A stretch of 34,454 bases of DNA. Origin: Rhodoferax sp. (GTDB lineage: Bacteria > Pseudomonadota > Gammaproteobacteria > Burkholderiales > Burkholderiaceae_C). This document shows positions 16,557 through 25,989 of the stretch, one piece after another. The first letter of the stretch is position 1, and each line of letters opens with the position of its first letter. The stretch spans positions 1 through 34,454 of the forward strand of contig JARLJH010000037.1 in the NCBI GenBank assembly GCA_031291305.1, given 5' to 3'. Below the pieces are notes generated by a model that saw only the letters and a list, made by a program, of their open reading frames with translations, had not been told where the DNA came from and ran no database searches. Made by a program: the position numbers and the translations under genes.

Positions 16557-17597
16557 ATGACCACAGTCAAACGTCTCGCCACAAACGACAGCACCACCGC
16601 CGCGCGCTGGGATGCCTTTGTCATGGGCTGCCCACAGGCCACTTTTTTTCACCGCGCAGGATGGCAAAAAATTGTCACCGACGTGTTCAGGCACGACAGC
16701 TATTTTCTGTACGCTGAAGACGCCGACGGCCAGATCGAAGGCGTGCTGCCGCTAGGCCACATCCACAGCTGGCTGTTTGGCAACTCGCTGACCAGCCTGC
16801 CGTTCACGGTGTATGGTGGTGCCGCCGCCAGCCACCCGCAAGCGGCTGAGGCACTGGAGCAGGAGGCACAAAAGATCGCCCAAACGCTCGGCGTGGATCA
16901 CATGGAACTGCGCCACGTGGACAACCGCCACCCGGACTGGCCAACGCAAGACCTGTATGTCACCTTTCGCAAGGACATCTTGCCGGACGTTGAGGCCAAC
17001 ATGCTGGCCATTCCGCGCAAACAGCGCGCCATGGTGCGCAAGGGTATCAAGAACGACCTGAAGAGCGAGATCGATACCAACGCCGACCGCTTCTTCGCCC
17101 TATTTGCCGATAACGTCCACCGTCACGGCACGCCGGCCCTGCCAAAAAAGTATTTCCAAGCACTGATGCAAGTGTTTGGACCGGACTGCGAGGTGCTAAC
17201 CGTGGTGACCTCCAGTGGCAAACCGTTAAGCAGCGTACTGAGCTTTTATTTCCGCGACGAAGTCTTGCCCTACTACGCTGGCGACGACGAGGCCGCCCGC
17301 GATTTGGCCGCCAATGACTTCAAATACTGGGAGCTGATGCGCCGCGCCTGCGAGCGTGGACTCAAAGTGTTTGACTATGGCCGCAGCAAGAAAGGTACCG
17401 GCCCGTATGCCTTCAAGAAAAACTGGGGCTTTGAGCCGACGCAGTTGCACTACGCCTACCGCTTATACAAGAGCGACAGCATTCCGCAAAACAACCCGTC
17501 CAACGCCAAGTTCAAGCTGCTGATCGAAACCTGGCGGCGCATGCCCATTGGACTGGCCAACTGGCTTGGGCCCTTCATCGTGCGCAACCTGGCCTGA
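16557..17597 (+). CDS. XrtA-system FemAB-related protein
   Basis: A 346-residue protein with two GNAT-like halves as in FemABX aminoacyl or peptidyl transferases and in the exosortase-associated FemAB family. Visible signatures are AWQ-like FFHRAGWQKIV near the N-terminus, YGGAAASHP, IPRKQRAMVRKG in the middle, and the C-terminal FDYGRSKKGTGPYAFKKNWGF. The family is proposed to attach an amino-acyl or other acyl group to the polymer or lipid intermediate. It starts 7 bases after the deacetylase. Confidence 0.9.
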   Translation: MTTVKRLATNDSTTAARWDAFVMGCPQATFFHRAGWQKIVTDVFRHDSYFLYAEDADGQIEGVLPLGHIHSWLFGNSLTSLPFTVYGGAAASHPQAAEALEQEAQKIAQTLGVDHMELRHVDNRHPDWPTQDLYVTFRKDILPDVEANMLAIPRKQRAMVRKGIKNDLKSEIDTNADRFFALFADNVHRHGTPALPKKYFQALMQVFGPDCEVLTVVTSSGKPLSSVLSFYFRDEVLPYYAGDDEAARDLAANDFKYWELMRRACERGLKVFDYGRSKKGTGPYAFKKNWGFEPTQLHYAYRLYKSDSIPQNNPSNAKFKLLIETWRRMPIGLANWLGPFIVRNLA

Positions 17598-17604
17598 CAT
17601 ACGC

Positions 17605-18825
17605 ATGGGCAAGCTGCTTTACCTGGTGCACCGGCTGCCCTACCCACCCAACAAGGGCGACAAGGTGCGCTCCTACCATCTGCTCAAACACCTGACGCAG
17701 CAGCACCGCGTCTTTTTGGGCACATTCATCGACGACCCGGCCGATGAAGCCTATCTGGACACCGTGCGCACACTCTGCCCTGACCTGCACGTGGCCCGGC
17801 TGCACCCACGCAGCGCCAAAATTCGCAGTCTGACTGGCCTGCTCACACACCAGGCGCTGGGCTTGCGCTACTACCAGAATGCCGGGCTGCAAGCCTGGGT
17901 GCGGCAGACACTGGCGCAACATCAGATCGACGCGGTGGTCATCTTCTCGTCGGTCATGGCGCAATACGTGGACACCCGATCCAGCCCGCCGATGCTGGTG
18001 GATTTTGTTGATGTGGACTCGGCCAAGTGGACGCAATACGCGCCAGAACACCGCTGGCCCCTGTCGTGGTTGTACCGGCGCGAAGGTGAACGCCTGCTGG
18101 CTTTTGAGCGCAGCGTGGCACAGCGTGCCCAGCGCTCGTTTTTTGTCACCGAAAACGAAGCGGAACTGTTCCGGGGCCTCGCGCCAGAAACTGCGCACCT
18201 CGTGGACACCATCAGCAACGGAGTAGACGCCGATTTTTTCGCACCTGACCCGGCACGACCCTCACCTTTTGGTTCAACAGAGGACCACGCCACACATATT
18301 CCGCTGGTTTTTACCGGTGCCATGGACTACTGGCCCAATGTAGATGCGGTGACCTGGTTTGTCGCCAACATCCTGCCTACCCTGCGCCAGCAATGGCCGC
18401 AACTGTGCTTTTACATCGTCGGACGTAGCCCGCCCCCAGCGGTGCAGGCTTTGACGGGTTCGGGCGTGGTAGTCACCGGTACCGTCCCCGATGTGCGGCC
18501 CTACCTGCAACACGCGGCGGTGGTGGTAGCCCCGCTTCGGGTGGCGCGTGGCATTCAAAACAAGATTCTGGAAGCCATGGCCATGGCGCGCCCGGTGGTG
18601 GCCTCCGACTCATGCGCACAAGCCATCACGGCCAAGCCAGAAACCGAATTGCTCTCCGCCACCAGCCCTGCAAATTTTGTGATGCAGATCAACGCCCTGC
18701 TGAGTTCACCTCAGCGCTGCGCCAGCGTCGGCGCAGCCGGGCGCGCCAGGGTGCTAAGCGATTACAGTTGGTCTGCCCACCTTTCCAAAATCAACGCGCA
18801 TCTCAACCCCAAAGCCCACCCATGA
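17605..18825 (+). CDS. XrtA-system glycosyltransferase (GT4, GT-B fold)
   Basis: A 406-residue GT-B glycosyltransferase. N-terminus MGKLLYLVHRLPYPPNKGDK carries the conserved Gly/Lys-containing motif of the exosortase-associated sugar transferase family. TISNGVDADFF marks the domain hinge and PLVFTGAMDYWPNVDAV the donor-binding domain start; PLRVARGIQNKILEAMAMARPVV contains the GT4 E-x7-E-like nucleotide-sugar motif. The ATG at 17605 follows the FemAB stop by 7 bases; a longer frame from 17548 lies inside FemAB and is rejected. Its stop overlaps xrtA by 4 bases. Sugar specificity unknown. Confidence 0.9.
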   Translation: MGKLLYLVHRLPYPPNKGDKVRSYHLLKHLTQQHRVFLGTFIDDPADEAYLDTVRTLCPDLHVARLHPRSAKIRSLTGLLTHQALGLRYYQNAGLQAWVRQTLAQHQIDAVVIFSSVMAQYVDTRSSPPMLVDFVDVDSAKWTQYAPEHRWPLSWLYRREGERLLAFERSVAQRAQRSFFVTENEAELFRGLAPETAHLVDTISNGVDADFFAPDPARPSPFGSTEDHATHIPLVFTGAMDYWPNVDAVTWFVANILPTLRQQWPQLCFYIVGRSPPPAVQALTGSGVVVTGTVPDVRPYLQHAAVVVAPLRVARGIQNKILEAMAMARPVVASDSCAQAITAKPETELLSATSPANFVMQINALLSSPQRCASVGAAGRARVLSDYSWSAHLSKINAHLNPKAHP

Positions 18826-20408
18826 CAACCGCCGTGCAGATCAACCCTCAACACCACTGGCAGCGCGCTGGCGTGGTGTTTGTTCTGCTGGTGGCCTGCA
18901 CACTGGCGCTTTACCGTGACACGGCCAGCGCCATCGTCAGCATCTGGTGGCGCTCCGAGACCTTTACCCACGGCTTTCTGGTGGTACCCATTGTGCTGTG
19001 GATGGTGTGGCGCCAGCGCTCGCGCCTGTCGCACCTGCAGCCGCAACCCAACGTCTGGGGATTGGTGGCGCTGGTCTTGCTCGGCTTTGGATGGCTTCTG
19101 GGCGATCTAGTGGCCGTCAACGCCCTGACCCAGTTCTCCTTTGTGGCCATGCTGGTGGTGCTTGTGCCAACGGTGCTGGGGTTGGAGGTCGCCAGAGCGC
19201 TGCTGTTTCCGCTGGCTTTCATGTTTTTTGCCGTACCGTTTGGTGACTTCGCCTTGCCCACGCTGATGCAATGGACGGCAGACTTCACCGTGATGGCACT
19301 GCGTCTGAGCGGAGTCCCCGTTTATCGCGAAGGACTGCAGTTCATCATCCCCTCAGGCAGCTGGTCGGTCGTCGAAGCATGCAGCGGTGTACGCTACCTC
19401 ATCGCTTCGCTGACCGTGGGCACCTTGTTCGCCTACCTCAATTACCAGTCCACGAAACGCCGGGTGATGTTCATCACCGTCTCGATCATCGTCCCGGTCA
19501 TTGCCAACTGGCTGCGCGCCTACATGATCGTCATGCTGGGGCACTTGTCGGGCAACAGGCTGGCCACCGGGGTAGACCACATCATTTACGGCTGGATATT
19601 TTTTGGCATCGTCATCATGCTAATGTTCGTGATCGGTACCCGCTGGTCAGAGCCTGAGCCCAGTGTCAGTGCGGCTGACATTGACTCGGTGACCTTGAAA
19701 AAGCCCGTGCAGAACGGTGCAGCAGGCGCCACAAACGCCCGTTTTGAGCTGTTTGCGCTGATCACCGCCCTGATTCTGGCCTTGCCACTGGTCGGGCGCT
19801 GGGCCTTGGAGCATGCCAACGAAAGTCCTCCGGTGCAACTGATTGCACCAGCCCGGTTGTCACCCAACTGGGTGGCTGATAACAGTGCACCACCTATCTT
19901 CAAACCTGCATTCCAGAACCCGTCGGCCAACATCAACACGACCTACGTTCATGGCAATGTCCGCGTGGGCCTGTACCTGGGCTACTACCGCCACCAAAAC
20001 TACGAACGCAAGCTGGTCAGTTCGGACAACGTACTGGTTCAATCGAAAGACCCCTTGTGGGCGCAGGTAGCCAGCAGCACACCACAAGTTATTTTCAATA
20101 GCAAACAAACCAATGTCAACGAGGGTGAGCTGCGAAAATCTTCACTTTCTTCTGCGCTGGAAGATGCACGTCTGACCGTCTGGCAGGTCTACTGGGTCAA
20201 CGATACGCTGACCGCCAGCAGCGCCCAGGCCAAGGCTTTGGGAGCACTGCAGCGGCTGATGGGGAGGGGTGACGACTCAGCTGTCGTGATTCTTTACACC
20301 ACCAAAGGAGACGGTGATGCGGGAGTACAACGCCTGCAAGCCTTTGTGCAGGCCAATGGCGCCAGCATCATCCATTTGCTGGAAACTACCCAGCAAACCC
20401 AGCCCTGA
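18822..20408 (+). CDS. xrtA: Exosortase A fused to EpsI domain
   Basis: A 528-residue inner-membrane transpeptidase that cuts PEP-CTERM proteins at the membrane. Eight or so hydrophobic helices occupy about 15-275. The catalytic triad is visible: C187 in VEACSGVRYL, R232 in ANWLRAYMIV and H253 in GVDHIIYGW. After a hydrophilic linker (about 278-305) and one more helix (about 308-325), residues 335-528 form a periplasmic EpsI domain (NVRVGLYLGYYRHQNYERKLVSS...). In many loci EpsI is a separate gene; here it is fused. The start at 18822 is set by the ATGA overlap with the preceding gene. Its target is encoded at 7833. Confidence 0.95.
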   Translation: MTTAVQINPQHHWQRAGVVFVLLVACTLALYRDTASAIVSIWWRSETFTHGFLVVPIVLWMVWRQRSRLSHLQPQPNVWGLVALVLLGFGWLLGDLVAVNALTQFSFVAMLVVLVPTVLGLEVARALLFPLAFMFFAVPFGDFALPTLMQWTADFTVMALRLSGVPVYREGLQFIIPSGSWSVVEACSGVRYLIASLTVGTLFAYLNYQSTKRRVMFITVSIIVPVIANWLRAYMIVMLGHLSGNRLATGVDHIIYGWIFFGIVIMLMFVIGTRWSEPEPSVSAADIDSVTLKKPVQNGAAGATNARFELFALITALILALPLVGRWALEHANESPPVQLIAPARLSPNWVADNSAPPIFKPAFQNPSANINTTYVHGNVRVGLYLGYYRHQNYERKLVSSDNVLVQSKDPLWAQVASSTPQVIFNSKQTNVNEGELRKSSLSSALEDARLTVWQVYWVNDTLTASSAQAKALGALQRLMGRGDDSAVVILYTTKGDGDAGVQRLQAFVQANGASIIHLLETTQQTQP

Positions 20409-20417
20409 AGGCCCAGC

Positions 20418-22325
20418 ATGTGTGGTATCGCCGGACTTTTTGATACGCGCGGCAAGCGCGACTTTGCGCCCAAGCTGATGGAGCGCATCAACAACATCCA
20501 GGCGCACCGTGGCCCGGATGAGTTGGGCCTGCATCTGGAACCCGGTCTGGCCTTCGGACACCGTCGCCTGTCGGTGATTGACCTCTCGACGGGCCAACAG
20601 CCGCTGTTTAACCACGATGGCAGTGTGGCCCTGGTCTTCAACGGCGAGATTTACAACTACCTGGACTTGACGCAGGAACTCAAGTCACTGGGCTACGTTT
20701 TTCGCACACGCAGCGACACCGAGGTCATCATCCACGCCTGGGAAGCCTGGGGGGAGGACTGCGTCAAGCGCCTGCGCGGCATGTTCGCCTTCGCCCTGTG
20801 GGACCGTAAGCAGCAAACGCTGTTTCTGGCGCGCGACCGCCTGGGTGTCAAGCCGATGTTCTACGCGCTGCTGGCCAACGGCAGTTTCATTTTTGGCTCC
20901 GAGCTGAAGGTCATCACCGCCCACCCAGACTTTGTCAGAACCATTGATCCCCTTGCCGTAGAAGAATACTTCGCTCTTGGTTATGTAGCAGATCCGCGTT
21001 GCATCTACACCGGCGCACACAAGCTCGCCCCGGCGCACACGCTCACCCTACGCCATGGCCAGGGACTGCCCGAGCCCAAACCCTACTGGGATGTTTCGTT
21101 CACCCTCGACAACCCGATCAGCGCCGAAGATGCGGTGGACGAGTTACGCGCGCGGCTGGACGAATCGGTGCGCCTGCGCCTGATGGCCGAAGTGCCGCTC
21201 GGCGCGTTTTTGTCCGGTGGCGTCGATTCCAGCGCAGTGGTCGCCACTATGGCCAGCGTCTCCAGCACACCGGTGCGCACCTGCGCCATCGGTTTTGACG
21301 ACCCCAAATTCAACGAATCGGCCTTTGCCCAACAGGTGGCCGAGCGCTACCACACCGATCACCACCTGGAGATCGTCAAGAGTGACGACTTTGACCTGAT
21401 TGACACCCTGGCCTGGCTGTATGACGAGCCGTACGCCGACAGCTCCGCCATCCCGACCTATCGGGTGTGCCAACTGGCGCGCAAGCACGTCACCGTGGCC
21501 CTCTCGGGCGACGGCGGCGATGAGAGCTTTGGCGGCTATCGACGCTACCGCCTACACGCCGCCGAAGAGCAGGCGCGCAACGCGCTGCCGCTGGGCTTGC
21601 GCCAACCGCTGTTTGGTGCATTGGGGCGCATGTACCCCAAGCTGGACTGGGCGCCGCGCATGTTCCGCGCCAAAACCACCTTCCAAGCGCTGGCACTGGA
21701 CGCCACCCAGGCTTATTTGCACAGCGTCTCGGTGCTACGTTCTGATGAGCGAGAAGCCCTTTATTCACCTGGGTTCAAGCGCACTTTGGCAGGATACCGG
21801 GCCGAGGAAGTCTTCAAAGTCCACGCCGCGCGCGCCGACACCGATGATCCGTTGGCCCTGATTCAGTATCTGGACTACAAGACATGGCTGGTCGGCGATA
21901 TCAACACCAAGGTGGACCGCGCCAGCATGGCGCACTCGCTGGAAGTGCGCGAACCGCTGATGGACCACCAACTCATCGAGTGGCTGGCCACCCTGCCCAG
22001 CAACCTCAAGATCCGGGGTCAGGAAGGCAAGTGGTTGCTTAAAAAAGCCTTCGAGCCCAGCCTGCCCAATGACATTCTGTACCGACCCAAGATGGGGTTT
22101 TCAGTGCCTCTGGCGAAGTGGCTGCGCGGCCCGCTACGCGAGCGGCTGCAGCAGGCGCTGCTAGGTCCGCAACTGGAAGCCACTGGCTACTTCAACCGCG
22201 ACACGCTGCAAACCATGGTGCGCCAGCATCTTAGTGGCCAGCGTGACCATTCAGCGCCGCTGTGGACACTGTTGATGTTTGATGCGTTTTTGCGGCAAGC
22301 GGCGGCGATGCCCGGGGATTTGTAA
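20418..22325 (+). CDS. XrtA-system amidotransferase, asparagine synthase-like
   Basis: A 635-residue two-domain enzyme. The N-terminal nucleophile glutaminase starts MCGIAGLF with catalytic C2, and includes AHRGPDE and FNGEIYN. The synthetase domain begins near residue 225 with the PP-loop LSGGVDSSA (about 263-271), which forms the adenylate. Members in exosortase loci are thought to amidate uronic acid carboxylates in the polymer, which suits the UDP-ManNAcA pathway encoded at 26235-28629. It is the last gene of the tight operon, 9 bases after xrtA. Confidence 0.93.
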   Translation: MCGIAGLFDTRGKRDFAPKLMERINNIQAHRGPDELGLHLEPGLAFGHRRLSVIDLSTGQQPLFNHDGSVALVFNGEIYNYLDLTQELKSLGYVFRTRSDTEVIIHAWEAWGEDCVKRLRGMFAFALWDRKQQTLFLARDRLGVKPMFYALLANGSFIFGSELKVITAHPDFVRTIDPLAVEEYFALGYVADPRCIYTGAHKLAPAHTLTLRHGQGLPEPKPYWDVSFTLDNPISAEDAVDELRARLDESVRLRLMAEVPLGAFLSGGVDSSAVVATMASVSSTPVRTCAIGFDDPKFNESAFAQQVAERYHTDHHLEIVKSDDFDLIDTLAWLYDEPYADSSAIPTYRVCQLARKHVTVALSGDGGDESFGGYRRYRLHAAEEQARNALPLGLRQPLFGALGRMYPKLDWAPRMFRAKTTFQALALDATQAYLHSVSVLRSDEREALYSPGFKRTLAGYRAEEVFKVHAARADTDDPLALIQYLDYKTWLVGDINTKVDRASMAHSLEVREPLMDHQLIEWLATLPSNLKIRGQEGKWLLKKAFEPSLPNDILYRPKMGFSVPLAKWLRGPLRERLQQALLGPQLEATGYFNRDTLQTMVRQHLSGQRDHSAPLWTLLMFDAFLRQAAAMPGDL

Positions 22326-22327
22326 GG

Positions 22328-22382
22328 AAAATGTGCATCTAGCCCCCATATAAATCATCCACTCACTGCTATATATATTAAA
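22328..22382 (-). repeat. Degenerate copy of the CTCTAG-type dispersed repeat
   Basis: AAAATGTGCATCTAGCCCCC at its left end and CTGCTATATATATTA at its right end match the outer parts of the repeats at 30107 and 31403, and the reverse complement of the one at 3734. The internal palindrome has decayed and no stable stem or T run remains. Confidence 0.5.
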
Positions 22383-22397
22383 GCAATCAACCACCGC

Positions 22398-23369
22398 ATG
22401 AAAACCAATGGACACCCGTGGGCGGTTGTTATTTTTGCCTGTCGGGAATCTCCCCTTCAGCTGCGTCGGACACTTGAAGCAGCCCTGCGTTCAGCCGCCC
22501 ACTGTTCAGTCGTGCACCTTCTGGTCAATGGCAACCCCACACTAGCCGACGCCCTGGCGGCGGAACTCCGCCTGCGCCAAGGCGCTTTAGAGCTGCCTCC
22601 GGCAAGCCCGGACCTCAAGGTGTGGTCCATCCCCCTGGCAGACAAGGCCAACGCCTGGAACCAATACCTCCACCGGCTTTGGGCTGGTGAAGAGATCACC
22701 TTCTTCGTTGACGGTTATGTCAGGCTCAACCCCGACGCAGTGACACTGTTGGGCAATGTGGTCGCCGCCAATGCCCAGGCCCTGGGCGGCAGCGGTGTGC
22801 CCACCATGGGCCGCTCTGCCAAAGCCATCCGCGAAACCATGATCCTCAACACGGGTTATCACGGTAACTTCTGCTGCATCAAAGGCGACACCATTGGGCA
22901 GATGCGTGCCAAACAGATTCGCCTGCCTGTCGGCCTGTACCGCACCGACAGTTTGATGGGCGCCATCCTCAGTTACTCGCTGGACCCGAGTACACACGTC
23001 TGGGACGACGTCCGCATCCAGGTGCACCCCACTGCTTCATGGCAAATCGATGCGGCCAAATGGTGGCGCATGAATGACCTGCAGGCCTTTTTCAGACGCC
23101 GCCTTCGTCAGGCTCGCGGTGAACTTGAAAAAGCGGCATTTTCTGAGCATCTGGCCAAGCGCAGACGCGTGCCTGCTGAGTTGCCAGATACAACCAAGGA
23201 ATTGGTGAGTGCGTGGGTCACTACCTGCCCTGAAGACTACAAACGCCTGGCCCGAAAGCACTTTCTGACGGCTAAGGCACTTGAATCATTTCGTACACCC
23301 CGGGGAATGCGGCCGGCAGACCTAGAACCCGAGCTAGTGTTTTCCCATGAATCGGCCACCACCGCCTAA
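22398..23369 (+). CDS. GT-A-type glycosyltransferase-like protein
   Basis: A 323-residue protein resembling family 2 glycosyltransferases. WAVVIFACRESPLQLRRTLEA is the usual first strand and helix, HLLVNGNPTLAD the second, KANAWNQYLHRLW the third, and FFVDGYVRLNPDA (about 101-113) stands where the DxD metal motif occurs, here as D-G-Y. GGSGVPTMGR and TGYHGNFCCIKGDTI would be acceptor-side loops, and the C-terminal 100 residues are basic and helical. There are no membrane helices. It sits 72 bases after the operon, behind a repeat copy and without a clear ribosome-binding site. Polymer side-chain or backbone transfer is likely but unproven. Confidence 0.65.
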   Translation: MKTNGHPWAVVIFACRESPLQLRRTLEAALRSAAHCSVVHLLVNGNPTLADALAAELRLRQGALELPPASPDLKVWSIPLADKANAWNQYLHRLWAGEEITFFVDGYVRLNPDAVTLLGNVVAANAQALGGSGVPTMGRSAKAIRETMILNTGYHGNFCCIKGDTIGQMRAKQIRLPVGLYRTDSLMGAILSYSLDPSTHVWDDVRIQVHPTASWQIDAAKWWRMNDLQAFFRRRLRQARGELEKAAFSEHLAKRRRVPAELPDTTKELVSAWVTTCPEDYKRLARKHFLTAKALESFRTPRGMRPADLEPELVFSHESATTA

Positions 23370-23386
23370 TCCCAGACACGCGCTGA

Positions 23387-23832
23387 TCTCCGACGCAATG
23401 TGGACGCTTGCTGACAGGCATTGGTAGATTTTTACTGCGAAGAAGTGACAACTCGCTGCCGGTCAGCCTAGGTTTTGCAGCCATTGCCGCCACAGCAACT
23501 GCATTATTGCTTGGCGACAATAGCTAGCTACCACACAGTTCGTTGCCTACTTTGCCTTGGTTAGTGCAGCGCAGTTTTCCATGTCGCCACTGAACACCCC
23601 GCTGGCGTTGCGTGAAGACACCCACGGTCCAGAGCCACATCGTGTTATCGACTTGCTCAGTTCAGGTGCGGTACCACTTTCTATCGGCATCGCCACACTA
23701 ACAACACTGCTCGGCCTCTGGATCGCCGTCACCTGGATTCTGACAGGTAGACCCGGAGGTCTGGACCCACCGTGTTTGATTTTTCACCAGCCGCCCGGCG
23801 CGACCATCATCGCGCCAGCTAATCCCACTACC
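23387..23832 (+). pseudogene. Frameshifted remnant of an unidentified membrane protein gene
   Basis: Two open frames join into one plausible protein. The first (from 23387, with a possible TTG at 23408) contains LRRSDNSLPVSLGFAAIAAT and a hydrophobic helix, and stops at 23525-23527. The second, open from 23524, continues TTQFVAYFALVSAAQFSMSP, then a polar loop and a helix GIATLTTLLGLWIAVTWIL, and runs on into the 3' end of prc. The junction is at TAGCTAGCT near 23521, so a one-base loss or similar indel is likely. No ATG or ribosome-binding site supports the first frame. I do not recognise the family. Confidence 0.4.
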
Positions 23833-25989
23833 TCAGTTGTGCGGGGCCAGTTCCAAGACCAACACCGGGCTACCTGATAACGGGCTGGCTGTCAGTTTGA
23901 AGTCGTTCTTGCGCAGCGCTACGTCATCACCGAGCACGTTAATGGCTTCGTTGAGCAACACATCCTTGGCAGACTTTTGCGACTTTTCAGCAGCCAGTTC
24001 CTTGGTCAGATTACGTTCGTTGGCCTGCAGGCCATCGTCTTCAAGCGCCTTGACCGCCCCTTGACCCACCACATCGCCCCTGGCCGCCAGGCGCTTTTCC
24101 TGTGCATCGCGTTCCTTGCGCCGGTCCGCTTCGTTGAGTGAAATCAAATTTTTCTGGCGCAGTTGTTGCGATTGGGCAATATCTTCCACCAGGTACTGGA
24201 AACCCTTGTCATGCCGGATTCGGTTCTCATGCAGTGCCAACAGGACAGGAATCTGATCTTTCAAGTTGCCCACCGGCGCATAGTTTGCGGCCTTGATCTT
24301 GGTCCAGGGCAGCGCATTGTCATAGCTCGATTCGCCAAAGTCGGCAGCATCCATAAACCCTGGAAAGGCGATATCCGGCGTCACGCCGCGCAACTGAGTT
24401 GTGCCGCCATTGACCCGAAAAAACTGCGCAATGGTCATTTTTAGTTCACCAAATTCTGGCTTGTCATTTTTCGCCATCTGGTCCAGGCTGGCCATGGTTT
24501 GCACCGTTCCTTTGCCAAAACTTGGGGCACCCAAGATCAAACCGCGACCATAGTCTTGAATGGCCGCAGCAAATATTTCCGAGGCCGATGCTGACGCCCG
24601 GTTGATCAACACCGCCATGGGACCATCCCAAGCCATGCCCGTTCTGGTGTTGGTTTCCACGCGGATATCGCCCTTTGCATTGCGCTCCTGGACCACAGGC
24701 ACCTTGCCTACAAACAAACCTGTGAGTTCCACCGCCTCCCTGAGCGATCCGCCGCCGTTGTTGCGCAAATCAACCAACACACTGTCCACTTTTTGCTTCT
24801 TCAAATCCCCCAGCAGGCTGGCTACATCGCGGGTGGCACTCTTGTAGTCTTTCGCGCCACTTTGCAAGGCCCCAAAATCTTCATAAAACGACGGCAGCGT
24901 GATCACCCCCACGCGCCGCGTACTGCTACCGTCAGTCACCGAGTAAACCTTGGCCTTGGCTGCCTGGTCTTGCATGGTGATGGTCTTGCGGATCAGCGTC
25001 ACAATTTTGTGAGCGCCATCGGGCCCTGCCTCTGCTGGCAACACATCAAGCCGCACCGTTGAATCTGCCGTGCCGCGAATCAGCGCCACTGTGTCATCCA
25101 GTCGTGCACCAAGAACATCCTCCATGGCACCGGCCTCACCTTGCGCCACGCCCACAATGCGGTCGCCTACCTTGAGCTGACCAGACGCGCTGGCGGGCCC
25201 GCCCGGCACCAGTTCACGAATGGTGGTGTATTCATCCATTTCAGTCAACACAGCACCAATGCCGACCAAAGACAAACTCATGGAGATGCCAAAATCCTCC
25301 GCCGCACGCGGCCCCATGTAATTGGTGTGAGGTTCAATGGCCATGGTGTAGGCGTTCATGAACGTCTGAAAGGCATCAGCGCTGGTGATACGACCCAGGC
25401 GCTTGAGGGCATTGTCATAACGCTTGTCCAGGATCTTGACGATGCTTGACTCGTCCTTGCCAGCCAGTTTGAGCCGCAGCCAGTCGTTTTTGACACGCTT
25501 GCGCCAGATGTCCTGCATTTGGGCATCCGTGGCGGGCCAGGGCTGGTCTTTTCGGTCAATCTGGTAGCTTTCATCGCGCTTGAAATCAAAGCCCTTTTTG
25601 AGCAGGCTGCGGGCGTAGGTCAAGTGCTCCGCCGCACGGTGCTCATACAGATCAAAAATCTCAAAAGGCACACTCAGATCCTCGTTGAGGATGGCGTCAT
25701 CCAGTTTGGTGCGGTCAACGCCGAGGCGATCAATGTCGCTTTGCAAAAAGTAAAGTTTCTCAGGGTCCAGTGATTTCAAATATTGGTCAAACGTCTTGCT
25801 TGACAAGGCATCGTCAAGCGGCACAGCCTTGTAGTGATAGCGCGACAAGATGGCAGCCGCCATACGCGCTGCCTGCGCCTCTTGCACAACTGGTTTGAGG
25901 TTGGGTAGCCCAGATGCTGTCGCATCCAGTGTGGCCGCTTGCACTGCGGTCGCCAAGGCTAAGACAACCCATAGCAGTTTTTGCTTCAT
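23833..25989 (-). CDS. prc: Tail-specific protease Prc (C-terminal processing peptidase, S41A)
   Basis: A 718-residue periplasmic serine protease. The signal peptide is MKQKLLWVVLALATAVQA. An N-terminal helical domain covers about 30-235, a PDZ domain about 240-325 (IRELVPGGPASASGQLKVGD), the S41 protease domain about 355-560, and a C-terminal helical domain the rest. The Ser-Asp-Lys arrangement of E. coli Prc is conserved with identical spacing: S468 (SASEIF), D479 (QDYGR) and K493 (SFGKGTVQ). It degrades misfolded periplasmic proteins and murein hydrolases. It lies on the opposite strand to the polysaccharide genes, converging with the pseudogene remnant, and so is its own transcription unit. 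Confidence 0.96.
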   Translation of the reverse strand: MKQKLLWVVLALATAVQAATLDATASGLPNLKPVVQEAQAARMAAAILSRYHYKAVPLDDALSSKTFDQYLKSLDPEKLYFLQSDIDRLGVDRTKLDDAILNEDLSVPFEIFDLYEHRAAEHLTYARSLLKKGFDFKRDESYQIDRKDQPWPATDAQMQDIWRKRVKNDWLRLKLAGKDESSIVKILDKRYDNALKRLGRITSADAFQTFMNAYTMAIEPHTNYMGPRAAEDFGISMSLSLVGIGAVLTEMDEYTTIRELVPGGPASASGQLKVGDRIVGVAQGEAGAMEDVLGARLDDTVALIRGTADSTVRLDVLPAEAGPDGAHKIVTLIRKTITMQDQAAKAKVYSVTDGSSTRRVGVITLPSFYEDFGALQSGAKDYKSATRDVASLLGDLKKQKVDSVLVDLRNNGGGSLREAVELTGLFVGKVPVVQERNAKGDIRVETNTRTGMAWDGPMAVLINRASASASEIFAAAIQDYGRGLILGAPSFGKGTVQTMASLDQMAKNDKPEFGELKMTIAQFFRVNGGTTQLRGVTPDIAFPGFMDAADFGESSYDNALPWTKIKAANYAPVGNLKDQIPVLLALHENRIRHDKGFQYLVEDIAQSQQLRQKNLISLNEADRRKERDAQEKRLAARGDVVGQGAVKALEDDGLQANERNLTKELAAEKSQKSAKDVLLNEAINVLGDDVALRKNDFKLTASPLSGSPVLVLELAPHN

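Noticed and set aside
18612-18821. Extended N-terminus of the exosortase within the preceding glycosyltransferase gene
   Set aside because: The extension is a frame shadow of the glycosyltransferase 3' end; the ATGA overlap at 18822 is the natural start.
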